NCBI GenBank assembly: GCA_041633555.1
Contig: JBFKFZ010000025.1
Coordinates: 1 to 40,809, forward strand
Direction: 5' to 3'
From: JAHEAO01 sp041633555
GTDB taxonomy: Bacteria > Pseudomonadota > Alphaproteobacteria > Rhodobacterales > Rhodobacteraceae
Length of the DNA stretch: 40,809 nucleotides
A program made the translations under genes and the position numbers. A model generated the notes under the pieces. The model was not told where the DNA came from, did no database searches, and saw nothing but the letters and a program-made list of their open reading frames with translations. Below are positions 7,670 to 16,080 of this stretch, piece after piece. Within the stretch, counting starts at the first letter, position 1, and each line of letters opens with the position of its first letter.

Positions 7670-7708
7670 GACGCTTCCACATCTTCCCTGCAAGGATTGG
7701 AGAGCCTG

Positions 7709-8062
7709 ATGGCCCGCGTGACGGTTGAAGACTGCGTTGACAAAGTACCAAATCGGTTCGAGCTGGTGATGCTTGCCGCCCATCGGGCGCGCGAGATCGC
7801 TTCCGGCGCTTCGATTACGGTTGACAGGGACAAGGACAAGAACCCGGTCGTGTCGCTTCGCGAGATCGCCGAGGAAACCCAGAGCGCCGATGAATTGCGT
7901 GAGCGGATGATCGAGAGCCACCAGACCCAGATCGAGGTCGACGAACCGGAAGAAGATGCGATGGCGCTTCTGATGGGGGCCGAGGTAGACAAGCCCGCCC
8001 GCGACGACATGTCCGAGGAGAACCTGCTGCGTGCGCTGATGGAAGCGCAGGGGCAGCAGTAA
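7709..8062 (+). CDS. rpoZ: DNA-directed RNA polymerase omega subunit
   Basis: This 117-residue protein is the assembly-promoting omega subunit of RNA polymerase, which in proteobacteria also forms a ppGpp site with beta-prime. The N-terminus MARVTVEDCVDKVPNRFELVMLAAHRAR is diagnostic, followed by the NPVVSLREIAE block (about 51-61). The C-terminal half is acidic and variable. The start at 7709 has GGAGAG 4 nt upstream; a TTG 12 nt earlier in frame is not supported. It lies directly before the (p)ppGpp synthase/hydrolase gene. Confidence 0.96.
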   Translation: MARVTVEDCVDKVPNRFELVMLAAHRAREIASGASITVDRDKDKNPVVSLREIAEETQSADELRERMIESHQTQIEVDEPEEDAMALLMGAEVDKPARDDMSEENLLRALMEAQGQQ

Positions 8063-8078
8063 GGCGCGCTGACGCGCC
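8063..8078 (+). other. Hairpin between rpoZ and rsh
   Basis: GGCGCG-CTGA-CGCGCC forms a perfect 6-bp GC stem with a tetraloop immediately after the rpoZ stop. AAAA follows, not a U tract, so it is not a classical terminator. In a 33-bp gap it could stabilise the rpoZ 3' end or modulate rsh translation. Confidence 0.45.
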
Positions 8079-8095
8079 AAAAGGGTGCGGACCGG

Positions 8096-10213
8096 ATGAT
8101 CGACGTCGAAGACCTGATCGAACTGGTCCGCAGCTACAATCCCAAGACCGATGACGATCTGATCCGAAAGGCCTATGCCTACGGGCGGCAGATGCACCTG
8201 GGCCAGTATCGCCGTTCGGGCGAGGCCTATTTCACCCATCCGGTTGAAGTGGCGGCGATCCTGACCGAGCAGCAGCTCGATGACGCGACCATCGTCACCG
8301 CCCTGCTGCATGATACGATCGAGGACACCAAGTCCACCTATCGTGAGATCGAAAAGGAGTTCGGCGGTGAGATCGCCGAGCTTGTCGATGGCGTTACGAA
8401 GCTGACCAATCTTCAGCTGACGTCGTCCGAAACCAAGCAGGCCGAGAATTTCCGCAAGCTCTTCATGGCCATGTCCAAGGACTTGCGGGTGATCTTGGTC
8501 AAATTGGCCGACCGGCTGCACAACATGCGCACGATCAAGTCGCTTGCCGAGGACAAGCAGATCCAGAAGGCCCGCGAGACAATGGATATCTTTGCGCCGC
8601 TGGCGGGCCGCATGGGCATGCAATGGATGCGCGAAGAGCTGGAGGATCTGGCCTTCCGAGTACTGAATTCCGAAGCGCGCAACTCGATCATCCGACGATT
8701 CATCACGCTTCAACGCGAAACCGGCAACGTTATTCACAAGATCACCAAGGACATCCGGGTCGAACTGGAGAAGGCAGAGATCGAGGCTGACGTCTACGGT
8801 AGGGCCAAGAAGCCCTACTCGATCTGGCGCAAGATGGAGGAGAAAGGCCAAGGATTTTCGCGTCTATCGGATATCTACGGGTTTCGCATCATCACCAGCA
8901 GCGAGGCCGATTGTTACAGAGTTCTCGGCGCCATTCACCGTAGATGGCGGGCGGTGCCGGGCCGGTTCAAGGACTATGTCAGCCAGCCGAAGTCGAACGG
9001 ATATCGCAGCATTCACACAACGGTCTCGGGCCGCGATGGCAAGCGGGTCGAGGTGCAGATCCGCACGCGCCAGATGAACGAGGTCGCCGAGGCCGGGGTT
9101 GCGGCGCATTGGTCCTACCGTGACGGGGTCCGGGTGCAGAACCCGTTCGCCGTCGATCCGGCCAAGTGGATCGCGAGCCTCACCGAGCGGTTTGAAACCG
9201 CCGAGGATCACGACGAGTTCCTCGAACATGTCAAGATGGAGATGTATTCCGACCAAGTCTTCTGCTTCACGCCGAAGGGCGATGTCATCAAGCTGCCGCG
9301 CGGTGCAACGCCGCTGGATTACGCTTACTCGATCCACACCCGGATCGGCGACAGCTGCGTCGGCGCAAAGGTCGACGGTATCCGGGTGCCGCTCTGGACG
9401 CGTCTGAAGAACGGACAGTCGGTCGAAGTGATCACGGCCGAAGGGCAACGCCCCCAGTCGAGCTGGATCGACATCGTCGTCACCGGGCGCGCCAAGGCTG
9501 CCATCCGTCGCAGCCTGCGCGACGAGGATCGCGAACGGTTCATCAAGCTGGGCCGCGAGCTGGCGCGGGTGGCCTTCGAACATATCGGCAAGCGCGCTAC
9601 AGAACAGGCCTTGTCCACGGTGGCAAAGCAGCTGGGCCTTGCCGATGGCGGCGAAGTGCTGGCGCGCCTTGGATCAGCCGAACTGTCGGCGCGCGAGGTG
9701 GTGCAGACGCTCTATCCGGAACTGGCCACGAGCGGCGACGAGATCGACATAACGCGCGCCGTCGTCGGGCTGACGCCGAACCAGACATTCAAACGCGCCG
9801 CGTGCTGCCAGCCGGTGCCAGGCGAAAGGATCGTCGGTATTACCTATCGCGGCCAGGGTGTCGTGATCCACGCCATCGACTGTTCGGTACTGGCGGAGTT
9901 CGAGGAAGAGCCGGAACGCTGGGTCGACCTGCAATGGCACAGCGGCATACATCCTCCGGCCCACACGGTCAGCCTCGACCTCACGATCCGCAATGATGCC
10001 GGCGTATTGGGACGGATTTGCACGCTGATCGGCGAGCAGAAAGCAAATATCTCCGACCTTCACTTTCTTGACAGGAAACCGGACTTTTATCGCCTGATAA
10101 TAGATGTAGATCTAAGAGACATCGAGCATCTCCATGCGGTCATGCTGGCACTGGAGGCCGATAGCGAGGTTGCGTCGATCGAGCGCTACCGAGATGAAGA
10201 GCGCAAACCCTGA
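8096..10213 (+). CDS. rsh: Bifunctional (p)ppGpp synthetase/hydrolase
   Basis: This 705-residue RelA/SpoT homologue is the stringent-response enzyme. Domains in order are an HD hydrolase (FTHPVEV and ALLHDTIEDT at about 42-77), the synthetase (YGFRIIT, then RFKDYVSQPKSNGYRSIHT at about 297-315), a TGS domain (VFCFTPKGDVIKLPRGATPLDYAYSIH) and a C-terminal ACT domain (about 625-700). The intact HHD residues indicate hydrolysis as well as synthesis, typical of the single long RSH of alphaproteobacteria. A ZFD/CC-like stretch contains AACCQPVPGERI. It follows rpoZ, linking alarmone synthesis with an RNA polymerase subunit that helps bind it. Confidence 0.96.
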   Translation: MIDVEDLIELVRSYNPKTDDDLIRKAYAYGRQMHLGQYRRSGEAYFTHPVEVAAILTEQQLDDATIVTALLHDTIEDTKSTYREIEKEFGGEIAELVDGVTKLTNLQLTSSETKQAENFRKLFMAMSKDLRVILVKLADRLHNMRTIKSLAEDKQIQKARETMDIFAPLAGRMGMQWMREELEDLAFRVLNSEARNSIIRRFITLQRETGNVIHKITKDIRVELEKAEIEADVYGRAKKPYSIWRKMEEKGQGFSRLSDIYGFRIITSSEADCYRVLGAIHRRWRAVPGRFKDYVSQPKSNGYRSIHTTVSGRDGKRVEVQIRTRQMNEVAEAGVAAHWSYRDGVRVQNPFAVDPAKWIASLTERFETAEDHDEFLEHVKMEMYSDQVFCFTPKGDVIKLPRGATPLDYAYSIHTRIGDSCVGAKVDGIRVPLWTRLKNGQSVEVITAEGQRPQSSWIDIVVTGRAKAAIRRSLRDEDRERFIKLGRELARVAFEHIGKRATEQALSTVAKQLGLADGGEVLARLGSAELSAREVVQTLYPELATSGDEIDITRAVVGLTPNQTFKRAACCQPVPGERIVGITYRGQGVVIHAIDCSVLAEFEEEPERWVDLQWHSGIHPPAHTVSLDLTIRNDAGVLGRICTLIGEQKANISDLHFLDRKPDFYRLIIDVDLRDIEHLHAVMLALEADSEVASIERYRDEERKP

Positions 10214-10235
10214 AAAGGGAACGGAGTTATAAGGC

Positions 10236-10883
10236 GTGTTCAAGAGGCGCAAGCGGAGTTACGCGCAGATCGTCAGCGAGGGGATCTATCCCCGGGGCGG
10301 CTGGAGCCGTGCGCTAAGCTACGTCATGCACCGCCTGCGCCGCCTGCCGGACCCGCCGCACAAGATCGCGCGCGGCGTCGCCGCCGGCGTCTTCGTCTGT
10401 TTCACGCCGTTCTTCGGGTTTCATTTCGTCCTCGCCATAGCGCTGGCCTTCGTGATGCAGGGCAATCTGCTGGCAGCGCTGTTGGCGACCTTTTTCGGCA
10501 ACCCCTTGACCTTTCCGATCATCGCCACGGTCTCCATCGAACTCGGGTCATGGATGCTGGGAATGCAGCATGCCCTGCCGCTGCCGCAACTGGTCGAGGC
10601 ATTCTCGAGAGCCTCGCTGGAACTGTGGCGCAATTTCACCGCGATCTTCACCGAGGATGTCACGCAGTGGGACCGGCTGGCGGATTTCTATCACCGCGTC
10701 TTCATGCCCTACGCAGTGGGGGGGATCATTCCCGGCGTCATAACTTCCGTCCTCGCCTACATGATGACCCGCCCGGTGATCAGCGCCTACCAGAAGGCGC
10801 GCATCAAGCGGTTGAAAAAGCGCTATGAAAAGAAGCGCGCCAAGGAAGAGGCAAAGGCTGACGCGGCGCGGAAAGCCCGCTAG
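10236..10883 (+). CDS. DUF2062 domain-containing membrane protein
   Basis: This 215-residue protein has the DUF2062 core ARGVAAGVFVCFTPFFGFH (about 46-64), two to three transmembrane helices, a conserved FFGNPLTFP motif and a further helix (about 166-182). The C-terminal 35 residues are strongly basic and helical (Lys/Arg/Glu/Ala repeats), probably cytosolic. The GTG start has GGAG 9 nt upstream. Function is unknown for the family. It sits between rsh and pdxJ in what looks like a continuous transcript. Confidence 0.88.
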   Translation: MFKRRKRSYAQIVSEGIYPRGGWSRALSYVMHRLRRLPDPPHKIARGVAAGVFVCFTPFFGFHFVLAIALAFVMQGNLLAALLATFFGNPLTFPIIATVSIELGSWMLGMQHALPLPQLVEAFSRASLELWRNFTAIFTEDVTQWDRLADFYHRVFMPYAVGGIIPGVITSVLAYMMTRPVISAYQKARIKRLKKRYEKKRAKEEAKADAARKAR

Positions 10884-10918
10884 AACGGTCGGAATCGGGC
10901 AGGAGAAGGAGAGGGCCG

Positions 10919-11677
10919 ATGGCACTGATCAAACCCCTTGGAAAACTGCGCCTTGGTGTGAACATCGACCATGTGGCCACCGTTCGAAATGCGCGCGGCG
11001 CGGCCTATCCCGATCCGATCCGTGCGGCGAAGCTGGCCGAGGAGTCGGGAGCGGACGGGATCACGGCGCATCTTCGCGAGGACCGCAGGCATATTTCGGA
11101 CGCCGACATCGACCGGCTGATGCAAGAATTGACCGTGCCGCTGAATTTCGAGATGGCCGCGACCAAAGAGATGCAGCAGATCGCATTGCGCCACCGCCCG
11201 CATGCCGTCTGCATCGTGCCGGAAAAGCGCGAGGAGCGGACGACCGAAGGCGGGCTGGAAGTGGCGCGCGAGGAGAACCAGCTGGCGCATTTCATCGCAC
11301 CCCTGCGCGATGCGGGCTGCCGCGTCTCGATCTTCATCGCCGCCGACCGCGCCCAGATCGAAGCCGCCAATCGCATTGGTGCCGCGGTGATCGAGCTTCA
11401 CACCGGCGCCTATTGCGATGCCCATGCCGAGGGGCGTTTCGACGAACGCGATGCCGAACTGGACCGCCTTGGCGAGATGGCAGCCTTCGCGCATGACCTT
11501 GGGCTCGAGGTTCACGCCGGCCACGGTCTGGCCTATGACACGGTGAAACCGGTCGCAGGCCTTCCGGAAGTTATGGAGCTCAATATCGGCCATTTCATCG
11601 TGGGCGAGGCGATCTTTCGAGGACTGACGCCCGCAATCGCTGAAATGCGCCGCTTGATGGACGAGGCCCGGGAGTGA
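10919..11677 (+). CDS. pdxJ: Pyridoxine 5'-phosphate synthase
   Basis: This 252-residue TIM-barrel enzyme condenses 3-amino-2-oxopropyl phosphate (1-amino-3-phospho-propanone) with deoxyxylulose 5-phosphate to make pyridoxine phosphate. Diagnostic segments are LRLGVNIDHVATVRNAR (about 10-26), GADGITAHLREDRRHI, VCIVPEKREERTTEGGLEV and the C-terminal HAGHGLAYDT and NIGHFIVGEA blocks. AGGAGAAGGAGAGG lies upstream of the ATG. Its stop overlaps the acpS GTG start. The DXP substrate is shared with the MEP pathway represented here by ispH. Confidence 0.97.
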   Translation: MALIKPLGKLRLGVNIDHVATVRNARGAAYPDPIRAAKLAEESGADGITAHLREDRRHISDADIDRLMQELTVPLNFEMAATKEMQQIALRHRPHAVCIVPEKREERTTEGGLEVAREENQLAHFIAPLRDAGCRVSIFIAADRAQIEAANRIGAAVIELHTGAYCDAHAEGRFDERDAELDRLGEMAAFAHDLGLEVHAGHGLAYDTVKPVAGLPEVMELNIGHFIVGEAIFRGLTPAIAEMRRLMDEARE

Positions 11678-12075
11678 TCCTCGGCATCGGCACGGATCTG
11701 TGCAATATCGATCGCATCCAAGGAACGCTCGACCGGTTCGGGGACCGGTTTCGCGACCGGGTTTTCACCGACATTGAGCAGCGCAAATCCGAGCGGCGGC
11801 GCGATACGGCGGGGACCTATGCAAAGCGCTGGGCGGCGAAGGAAGCCTGTTCAAAGGCACTGGGGACCGGGCTGCGGATGGGCATTGCCTGGAAGGACAT
11901 GGCGGTCAGCAATTTGCGGACCGGGCAGCCGGTCATGCATGTCACCGGTTGGGCCGCCGAACGGCTTAAGGCGATGACGCCGGAAGGTCACGAGGCGATG
12001 ATTCACGTTACATTGACCGACGATCACCCTTGGGCACAGGCCTTTGTGGTGATTGAGGCACGGCCAATCGCTTGA
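11674..12075 (+). CDS. acpS: Holo-[acyl-carrier-protein] synthase
   Basis: This 133-residue enzyme transfers 4'-phosphopantetheine from CoA to a serine of acyl carrier protein. The N-terminal MILGIGTDLCNIDRI carries the metal-binding Asp8; the second motif is YAKRWAAKEACSKALGTG (about 49-66) with the catalytic Glu and Lys. Length is typical. The GTG start overlaps the pdxJ stop (GTGA), as commonly seen for the pdxJ-acpS pair. lepB follows after 56 bp. Confidence 0.96.
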   Translation: MILGIGTDLCNIDRIQGTLDRFGDRFRDRVFTDIEQRKSERRRDTAGTYAKRWAAKEACSKALGTGLRMGIAWKDMAVSNLRTGQPVMHVTGWAAERLKAMTPEGHEAMIHVTLTDDHPWAQAFVVIEARPIA

Positions 12076-12131
12076 CTCCCTGCATTGCGCTGAGCATGTA
12101 GCCGGAGCAACAGTCACAGGTGGACCCCCAG

Positions 12132-12917
12132 ATGGCCGAAAAGGCGGAAAAGAAGCAGGATGGTATCGTCGAGACCATCAAGACGGTGGTCTATGCCCTG
12201 TTGATTGCAGGCGTGTTCCGGACGCTGTTCTTCCAGCCCTTCTGGATACCGTCCTCGTCGATGAAGGACACGCTGTTGATCGGCGATTTCCTGTTCGTCA
12301 ACAAGATGGCCTACGGCTATGCGCAGGTTTCCTGCCCCTTCTCGATGTGCCCGATCACGGGGCGCCTCTTCGGCAGCGAGCCTGAGCGCGGTGAGGTCGT
12401 GGTCTTCCGCCACCCGGCGAATGGCGAGGACTATATCAAGCGGCTGATCGGTCTGCCCGGCGACAAGATCAAGATCACAGATGGCGTGCTGTTCATCAAC
12501 GGAGTCGAGGCCAGGCAGGAACCGGCAGGGGAGTTCGTCGAACCCTACGGCAAACAGGGCCCGCTGGGCAGCCTGCCGCAATGTATCAATAGCCCCGGGC
12601 TGGGAAGCGACTGCGTCAAGGAGCGATTCACCGAGACCCTGCCCGGCGGCAAGTCCCACTCGATCCTGAACATACGCAACGCGCAGCTTGACAACACACC
12701 GGTCTATACCGTGCCGGAAGGGCACTATTTCTTCATGGGCGACAACCGCGACAATTCGACGGACAGCCGGGTCGCGCCCACTGCCCGCGGCGTTGGTTTT
12801 GTCCCTTACGAGAACCTGATCGGCCGGGCCGACAGGATCATGTTCTCTTCTTCCGGCCGCTCGATGCTGTTCTTCTGGACCTGGCGCAGCGATCGGTATT
12901 TCAAGGCAATCCGGTGA
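12132..12917 (+). CDS. lepB: Signal peptidase I
   Basis: This 261-residue protein is a membrane-anchored serine protease that removes signal peptides. One transmembrane helix (about 16-34) precedes the catalytic block IPSSSMKDTLLIGD with nucleophile Ser43. The general base is Lys103 in EDYIKRLIGLPGDKI, and the GDNRDNSTDSR motif lies near 200-210. A cysteine pair (CPFSMC) between the catalytic blocks might form a disulfide. I chose ATG 12132, with GGTGGA about 7 nt upstream, over the in-frame GTG 12120. Its stop overlaps the rnc start. Confidence 0.96.
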   Translation: MAEKAEKKQDGIVETIKTVVYALLIAGVFRTLFFQPFWIPSSSMKDTLLIGDFLFVNKMAYGYAQVSCPFSMCPITGRLFGSEPERGEVVVFRHPANGEDYIKRLIGLPGDKIKITDGVLFINGVEARQEPAGEFVEPYGKQGPLGSLPQCINSPGLGSDCVKERFTETLPGGKSHSILNIRNAQLDNTPVYTVPEGHYFFMGDNRDNSTDSRVAPTARGVGFVPYENLIGRADRIMFSSSGRSMLFFWTWRSDRYFKAIR

Positions 12918-13600
12918 AGATTGGCGCGGATCTGCAGGCCTTCTGCAAACGGATCGAGCATGACTTTCGGGATCCCGAACTGTTGATCCGCGCGGTCACC
13001 CATGCATCCATTTCCACCGCGACCCGGCCGGACAACCAGCGGCTCGAGTTTCTCGGCGACAGGGTGCTGGGCCTGGTGATGGCAGAGGCTCTGTTCGAGG
13101 CGGATCGAGGCGCAAGTGAAGGTCAGCTTGCGCCGCGTTTCAATGCCCTCGTGCGCAAGGAAGCCTGCGCCGACGTGGCGCGCGAGGTGGATCTGGGCGC
13201 AGTCCTGAAGCTTGGCCGGTCAGAAATGGTCTCTGGCGGTCGGCGCAAGGAGGCGCTGCTGGCCGATGCGATCGAGGCGGTGGTCGCGGCGGTCTATCTC
13301 GATGCCGGTCTACCCTCGGCCCGGGCCATGATCCTGCGCCTCTGGGGAAACCGGATCGGCGAGGTTGAGGACGATGCCCGGGACGCAAAGACTGCGTTGC
13401 AGGAATGGGCGCAGGCCCGTGGGCAAATGCCCCCGGTCTATAGTGAAGTCGCGCGGAAGGGCCCTGACCACGCTCCGGTCTTCACGATCGAAGCGCGGCT
13501 GACCAGCGGTGAGGCCGAGACGGCCAGTGCGACCGCCAAGCGGCAAGCGGAACAGGCAGCGGCGCGGGCCCTGCTGCATCGGCTGGAAAGCGAGAAATGA
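12914..13600 (+). CDS. rnc: Ribonuclease III
   Basis: This 228-residue double-stranded RNA endonuclease processes rRNA precursors and other duplexes. The catalytic domain holds NQRLEFLGD (41-49), with Glu45 and Asp49, and ADAIEAVVAAVYLDAG, with Asp118 and Glu121. The first position of the signature, usually Glu (ERLEFLGD), is Gln42 here; the core metal ligands are intact. A C-terminal dsRNA-binding domain spans about 153-226. GTG start overlaps the lepB stop and its own stop overlaps the era start, a lepB-rnc-era operon as in many proteobacteria. Confidence 0.96.
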   Translation: MKIGADLQAFCKRIEHDFRDPELLIRAVTHASISTATRPDNQRLEFLGDRVLGLVMAEALFEADRGASEGQLAPRFNALVRKEACADVAREVDLGAVLKLGRSEMVSGGRRKEALLADAIEAVVAAVYLDAGLPSARAMILRLWGNRIGEVEDDARDAKTALQEWAQARGQMPPVYSEVARKGPDHAPVFTIEARLTSGEAETASATAKRQAEQAAARALLHRLESEK

Positions 13601-14508
13601 CAGAGACGCGCGCCGGATTCGTGGCCCTGATCGGCGAGCCGAACGCAGGGAAATCGACCTTGCTGAACCGGATGGTCGGGGCGAAGGTCTCGATCGTCAC
13701 GCACAAGGTACAGACGACGCGGACCCGGATCCGCGGGATCGCCATGGAGGGGCAAAGCCAGATCGTTTTTGTCGATACACCAGGCCTTTTCCGGCCACGC
13801 AGGCGGCTCGACCGGGCGATGGTCGCGGCGGCTTGGGGAGGGGCGGCGGATGCCGACATCGTGGTGCTCTTGATCGAGGCGCATCGTGGCATAACCGATG
13901 GCGTGAAGCAGATCGTCGAAACGCTTAAGGCACAGGAGAATCCGCGGTCGGTCGCACTTGCGATCAACAAGATCGACCGGGTCGAGGCGAAGGTCCTGCT
14001 CGCCCTGACCAAAGAGATGAACGCGCTCTATCCCTTTGCCAAGACATTCCTGATCTCCGCCGAGAAGGGACATGGCGTCGAGGATTTCAGGAACTGGCTG
14101 GCCGGGGAATTGCCCGCAGGACCATGGCTATACCCCGAGGACCAGATCGCCGATCTGCCGCTGCGGATGATCGCCGCCGAGGTTACCCGCGAGAAGCTTA
14201 CGCTTCGACTGCATCAGGAACTGCCCTACCAACTGACCGTCGAGACCGAGAACTGGGAGGAGCGCAAGGATGGTTCTGCCCGGATCGACCAACTCGTCTA
14301 TGTCGCACGGGATGGCCACAAGGGGATCATCCTTGGCAAGAAAGGCGAGACGATCAAGGCGGTCAGCCAGGCGGCGCGACGCGAACTGGAAGAGTTTCTG
14401 GGCCGCAAGGTGCATCTGTTCCTGCAGGTCAAGGTGCGCCCGAACTGGCTGGAAGAGCGCGAGCGATACAACGAGATGGGCCTGGATTTCTCGGACGGGA
14501 ACGGATGA
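13597..14508 (+). CDS. era: GTPase Era
   Basis: This 303-residue GTPase chaperones 16S rRNA 3'-end maturation in 30S assembly. The G domain has G1 GEPNAGKST (13-21), a switch region TTRTRIRGI, G3 DTPGLF (60-65) and G4 NKID (about 127-130). The C-terminal KH domain contains GHKGIILGKKGETIKAVSQAAR (in part, about 244-265) with the GKKG RNA-binding loop. Coupling to rnc (ATGA overlap) fits joint roles in rRNA processing. Confidence 0.97.
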   Translation: MTETRAGFVALIGEPNAGKSTLLNRMVGAKVSIVTHKVQTTRTRIRGIAMEGQSQIVFVDTPGLFRPRRRLDRAMVAAAWGGAADADIVVLLIEAHRGITDGVKQIVETLKAQENPRSVALAINKIDRVEAKVLLALTKEMNALYPFAKTFLISAEKGHGVEDFRNWLAGELPAGPWLYPEDQIADLPLRMIAAEVTREKLTLRLHQELPYQLTVETENWEERKDGSARIDQLVYVARDGHKGIILGKKGETIKAVSQAARRELEEFLGRKVHLFLQVKVRPNWLEERERYNEMGLDFSDGNG

Positions 14509-14837
14509 CGCGACTGGCCGCCGACATCTGGGTCAGCGCCTATCTGAATCGCTTGCGGCTGGCCGATATTCCGGCATTCGTGACGGCCAGGGGCGATGCC
14601 ACGGCGGGCGCGGTGCTGGTCAAGCTGAATACGCTCGACGGGCAGGCGAAGGCCTTTCAGCGCTCGTTCGATCTGATGACCGGCGAACGGGCCTGGATTG
14701 TCCTGGCCGACGGCGAGGACGCCGCGGTCGAGGCGACGCTGGCGAGGCAGAGAAGCTTCGACCCGGATCTCTGGGTGATCGAGGTCGAGGACCGGCACGG
14801 CCGGCACCTGCTGGATGAGCCGGGATTGGCGGAGTAG
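14505..14837 (+). CDS. DUF1491 family protein
   Basis: This 110-residue protein starts at an ATG overlapping the era stop (ATGA). It begins MTRLAADIWVSAYLNRLRLADIPAF and has RGDATAGAVLVKLN and FDPDLWVIEVEDRHGRHLLDE segments, which I recognise as the alphaproteobacterial DUF1491 family. These are small soluble proteins of unknown function, regularly found between era and recO in this group. Longer in-frame upstream sequence lies wholly within era and is not part of the gene. Confidence 0.85.
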   Translation: MTRLAADIWVSAYLNRLRLADIPAFVTARGDATAGAVLVKLNTLDGQAKAFQRSFDLMTGERAWIVLADGEDAAVEATLARQRSFDPDLWVIEVEDRHGRHLLDEPGLAE

Positions 14838-14846
14838 GCTGACCTT

Positions 14847-15572
14847 ATGGAATGGCGGGATCAGGGAGCCTTGCTGAGCGTGCGGCAGCACGGCGAGACG
14901 GCCGCGATCATCGAGGTCTTCACAGCTGAACATGGTCGGCATGCCGGCGTGGTTCGCGGCGGAACCAGTCGCAGGATAGCCCCAGTGCTTCAGCCGGGCG
15001 CACAGCTGGACGTGACCTGGCGGGCGCGGCTCGACGAGCATCTGGGCACCTTCACGGTCGAGCCGCTGCAAAGCCGGGCTGCCGCCGTGATGTCGGACCG
15101 GCTTGCGCTGGCCGGTCTGAATGCGGCCTGCGCCCTGCTCGCATTCTGCCTGCCGGAGCGCGAGGCGCATCCCGTGCTTTTCCGGCGCACCATGTCTCTG
15201 CTCGACATGCTGGGCCAGACCGACGCCTGGCCTCTGGCCTATCTGCGCTGGGAGCTGTCGCTGCTCGAGGATATGGGCTTTGGGCTTGATCTGAGCCGGT
15301 GCGCCGTGACCGGGGCGGAAACCGAACTGCTCTATGTGTCCCCGAAGACCGGTCGCGCGGTCTGCGCCGCGGCGGCGGGGGAATGGGCCGACAAGTTGCT
15401 GCCATTGCCAAAATGCCTGCTGGGTGAGGGGGCGGTCGATCCGGCGGGGATCCGCGAAGGGCTGGTGACGACCGGGTTCTTCCTGGCCAAATGGCTGGCG
15501 CCGCAACTGGGCGACAAACCCCTGCCTCAGGCCCGTCAAAGGCTGATCGACGCACTGGCGCGTCACGGTTGA
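14847..15572 (+). CDS. recO: DNA repair protein RecO
   Basis: This 241-residue protein loads RecA at gaps in the RecFOR pathway and anneals SSB-coated DNA. An N-terminal OB fold (about 1-80) contains EWRDQGALLSVRQHGETAAIIEVFT and the GRHAGVVRGG loop. The helical C-terminal domain includes LLDMLG, RWELSLLEDMGFGLDLSRC and the TGRAV segment. It follows the DUF1491 gene by 9 nt. Its last 10 nt overlap the end of the convergent META-domain gene. Confidence 0.94.
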   Translation: MEWRDQGALLSVRQHGETAAIIEVFTAEHGRHAGVVRGGTSRRIAPVLQPGAQLDVTWRARLDEHLGTFTVEPLQSRAAAVMSDRLALAGLNAACALLAFCLPEREAHPVLFRRTMSLLDMLGQTDAWPLAYLRWELSLLEDMGFGLDLSRCAVTGAETELLYVSPKTGRAVCAAAAGEWADKLLPLPKCLLGEGAVDPAGIREGLVTTGFFLAKWLAPQLGDKPLPQARQRLIDALARHG

Positions 15573-15955
15573 ACGGCACGAAACATCATTTCCCGGCCCT
15601 CGACGTTGCGGAGGATCACGGTATCCCCGAGGACTTCGATCAGCGTCATCGCTTCCAGCGCCAAGAAGAACTCTGACTCGCGTCCCAGATCGGCGCAGCC
15701 GCGCCGCGTGGCCTGGATCGGGCCAAGTTGGAACCACGGATAGGGAACCGATTGGCTGGCAGAATAGCTGTTGCAGGGGCCAATGCCGGTGACGAGCCCG
15801 TCTTCGGGAAAAGCGATGGTGGCTTCTGCCTCGAATCGGCGGCCATCCAGTTCCTGCAACGCATAGCTGGCTTGCCGGTCGGCGTAGCCCGAAATCGTTT
15901 CGTCCTTTGAACAGGAGCCCAACAGCAAAGGCAAGACGAGCAGGTAGCGGATCAT
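15563..15955 (-). CDS. META domain-containing lipoprotein (HslJ-like)
   Basis: This 130-residue protein starts MIRYLLVLPLLLGSC, a lipoprotein signal with an LLGSC lipobox, Cys15 being the predicted lipidated residue. The mature part is a META domain: a YALQELDGRRFEAEATIAF strand, then GIGPCNSYSAS and GPIQATRRGCADL, with two cysteines that may pair. The family is linked to heat or antibiotic stress phenotypes, but the molecular role is unknown. I chose ATG 15955 because it makes the lipobox signal well placed; an upstream ATG (16009) would hide it. Its end overlaps recO by 10 nt. Confidence 0.82.
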   Translation of the reverse strand: MIRYLLVLPLLLGSCSKDETISGYADRQASYALQELDGRRFEAEATIAFPEDGLVTGIGPCNSYSASQSVPYPWFQLGPIQATRRGCADLGRESEFFLALEAMTLIEVLGDTVILRNVEGREMMFRAVQP

Positions 15956-16080
15956 GGCGGGATCATCGGTGAGTGTGCCTGGCAAGACAAGGCTGTGCGG
16001 GAACGACATGCTCTGTCGCCATTGTGCAAGACCGGTTTGAGGATCGGGGTCTAGGTCTAGCCATACATGAAGAATAGCCC

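Noticed and set aside
7397..8851. Minus-strand frame of 484 codons
   Set aside because: Antisense shadow of folK, rpoZ and rsh caused by GC-rich third positions; it spans three real genes and shows no motif.
9611..9620. DnaA-box-like TTGTCCACGG inside rsh (and a similar TTGTCCACAG at about 38775)
   Set aside because: Single imperfect copies within coding sequence, with no clustering and no replication genes nearby.
14298..15737. Minus-strand frame of 479 codons
   Set aside because: Antisense to era, the DUF1491 gene and recO; Arg/Pro/Gln-rich low-information translation.
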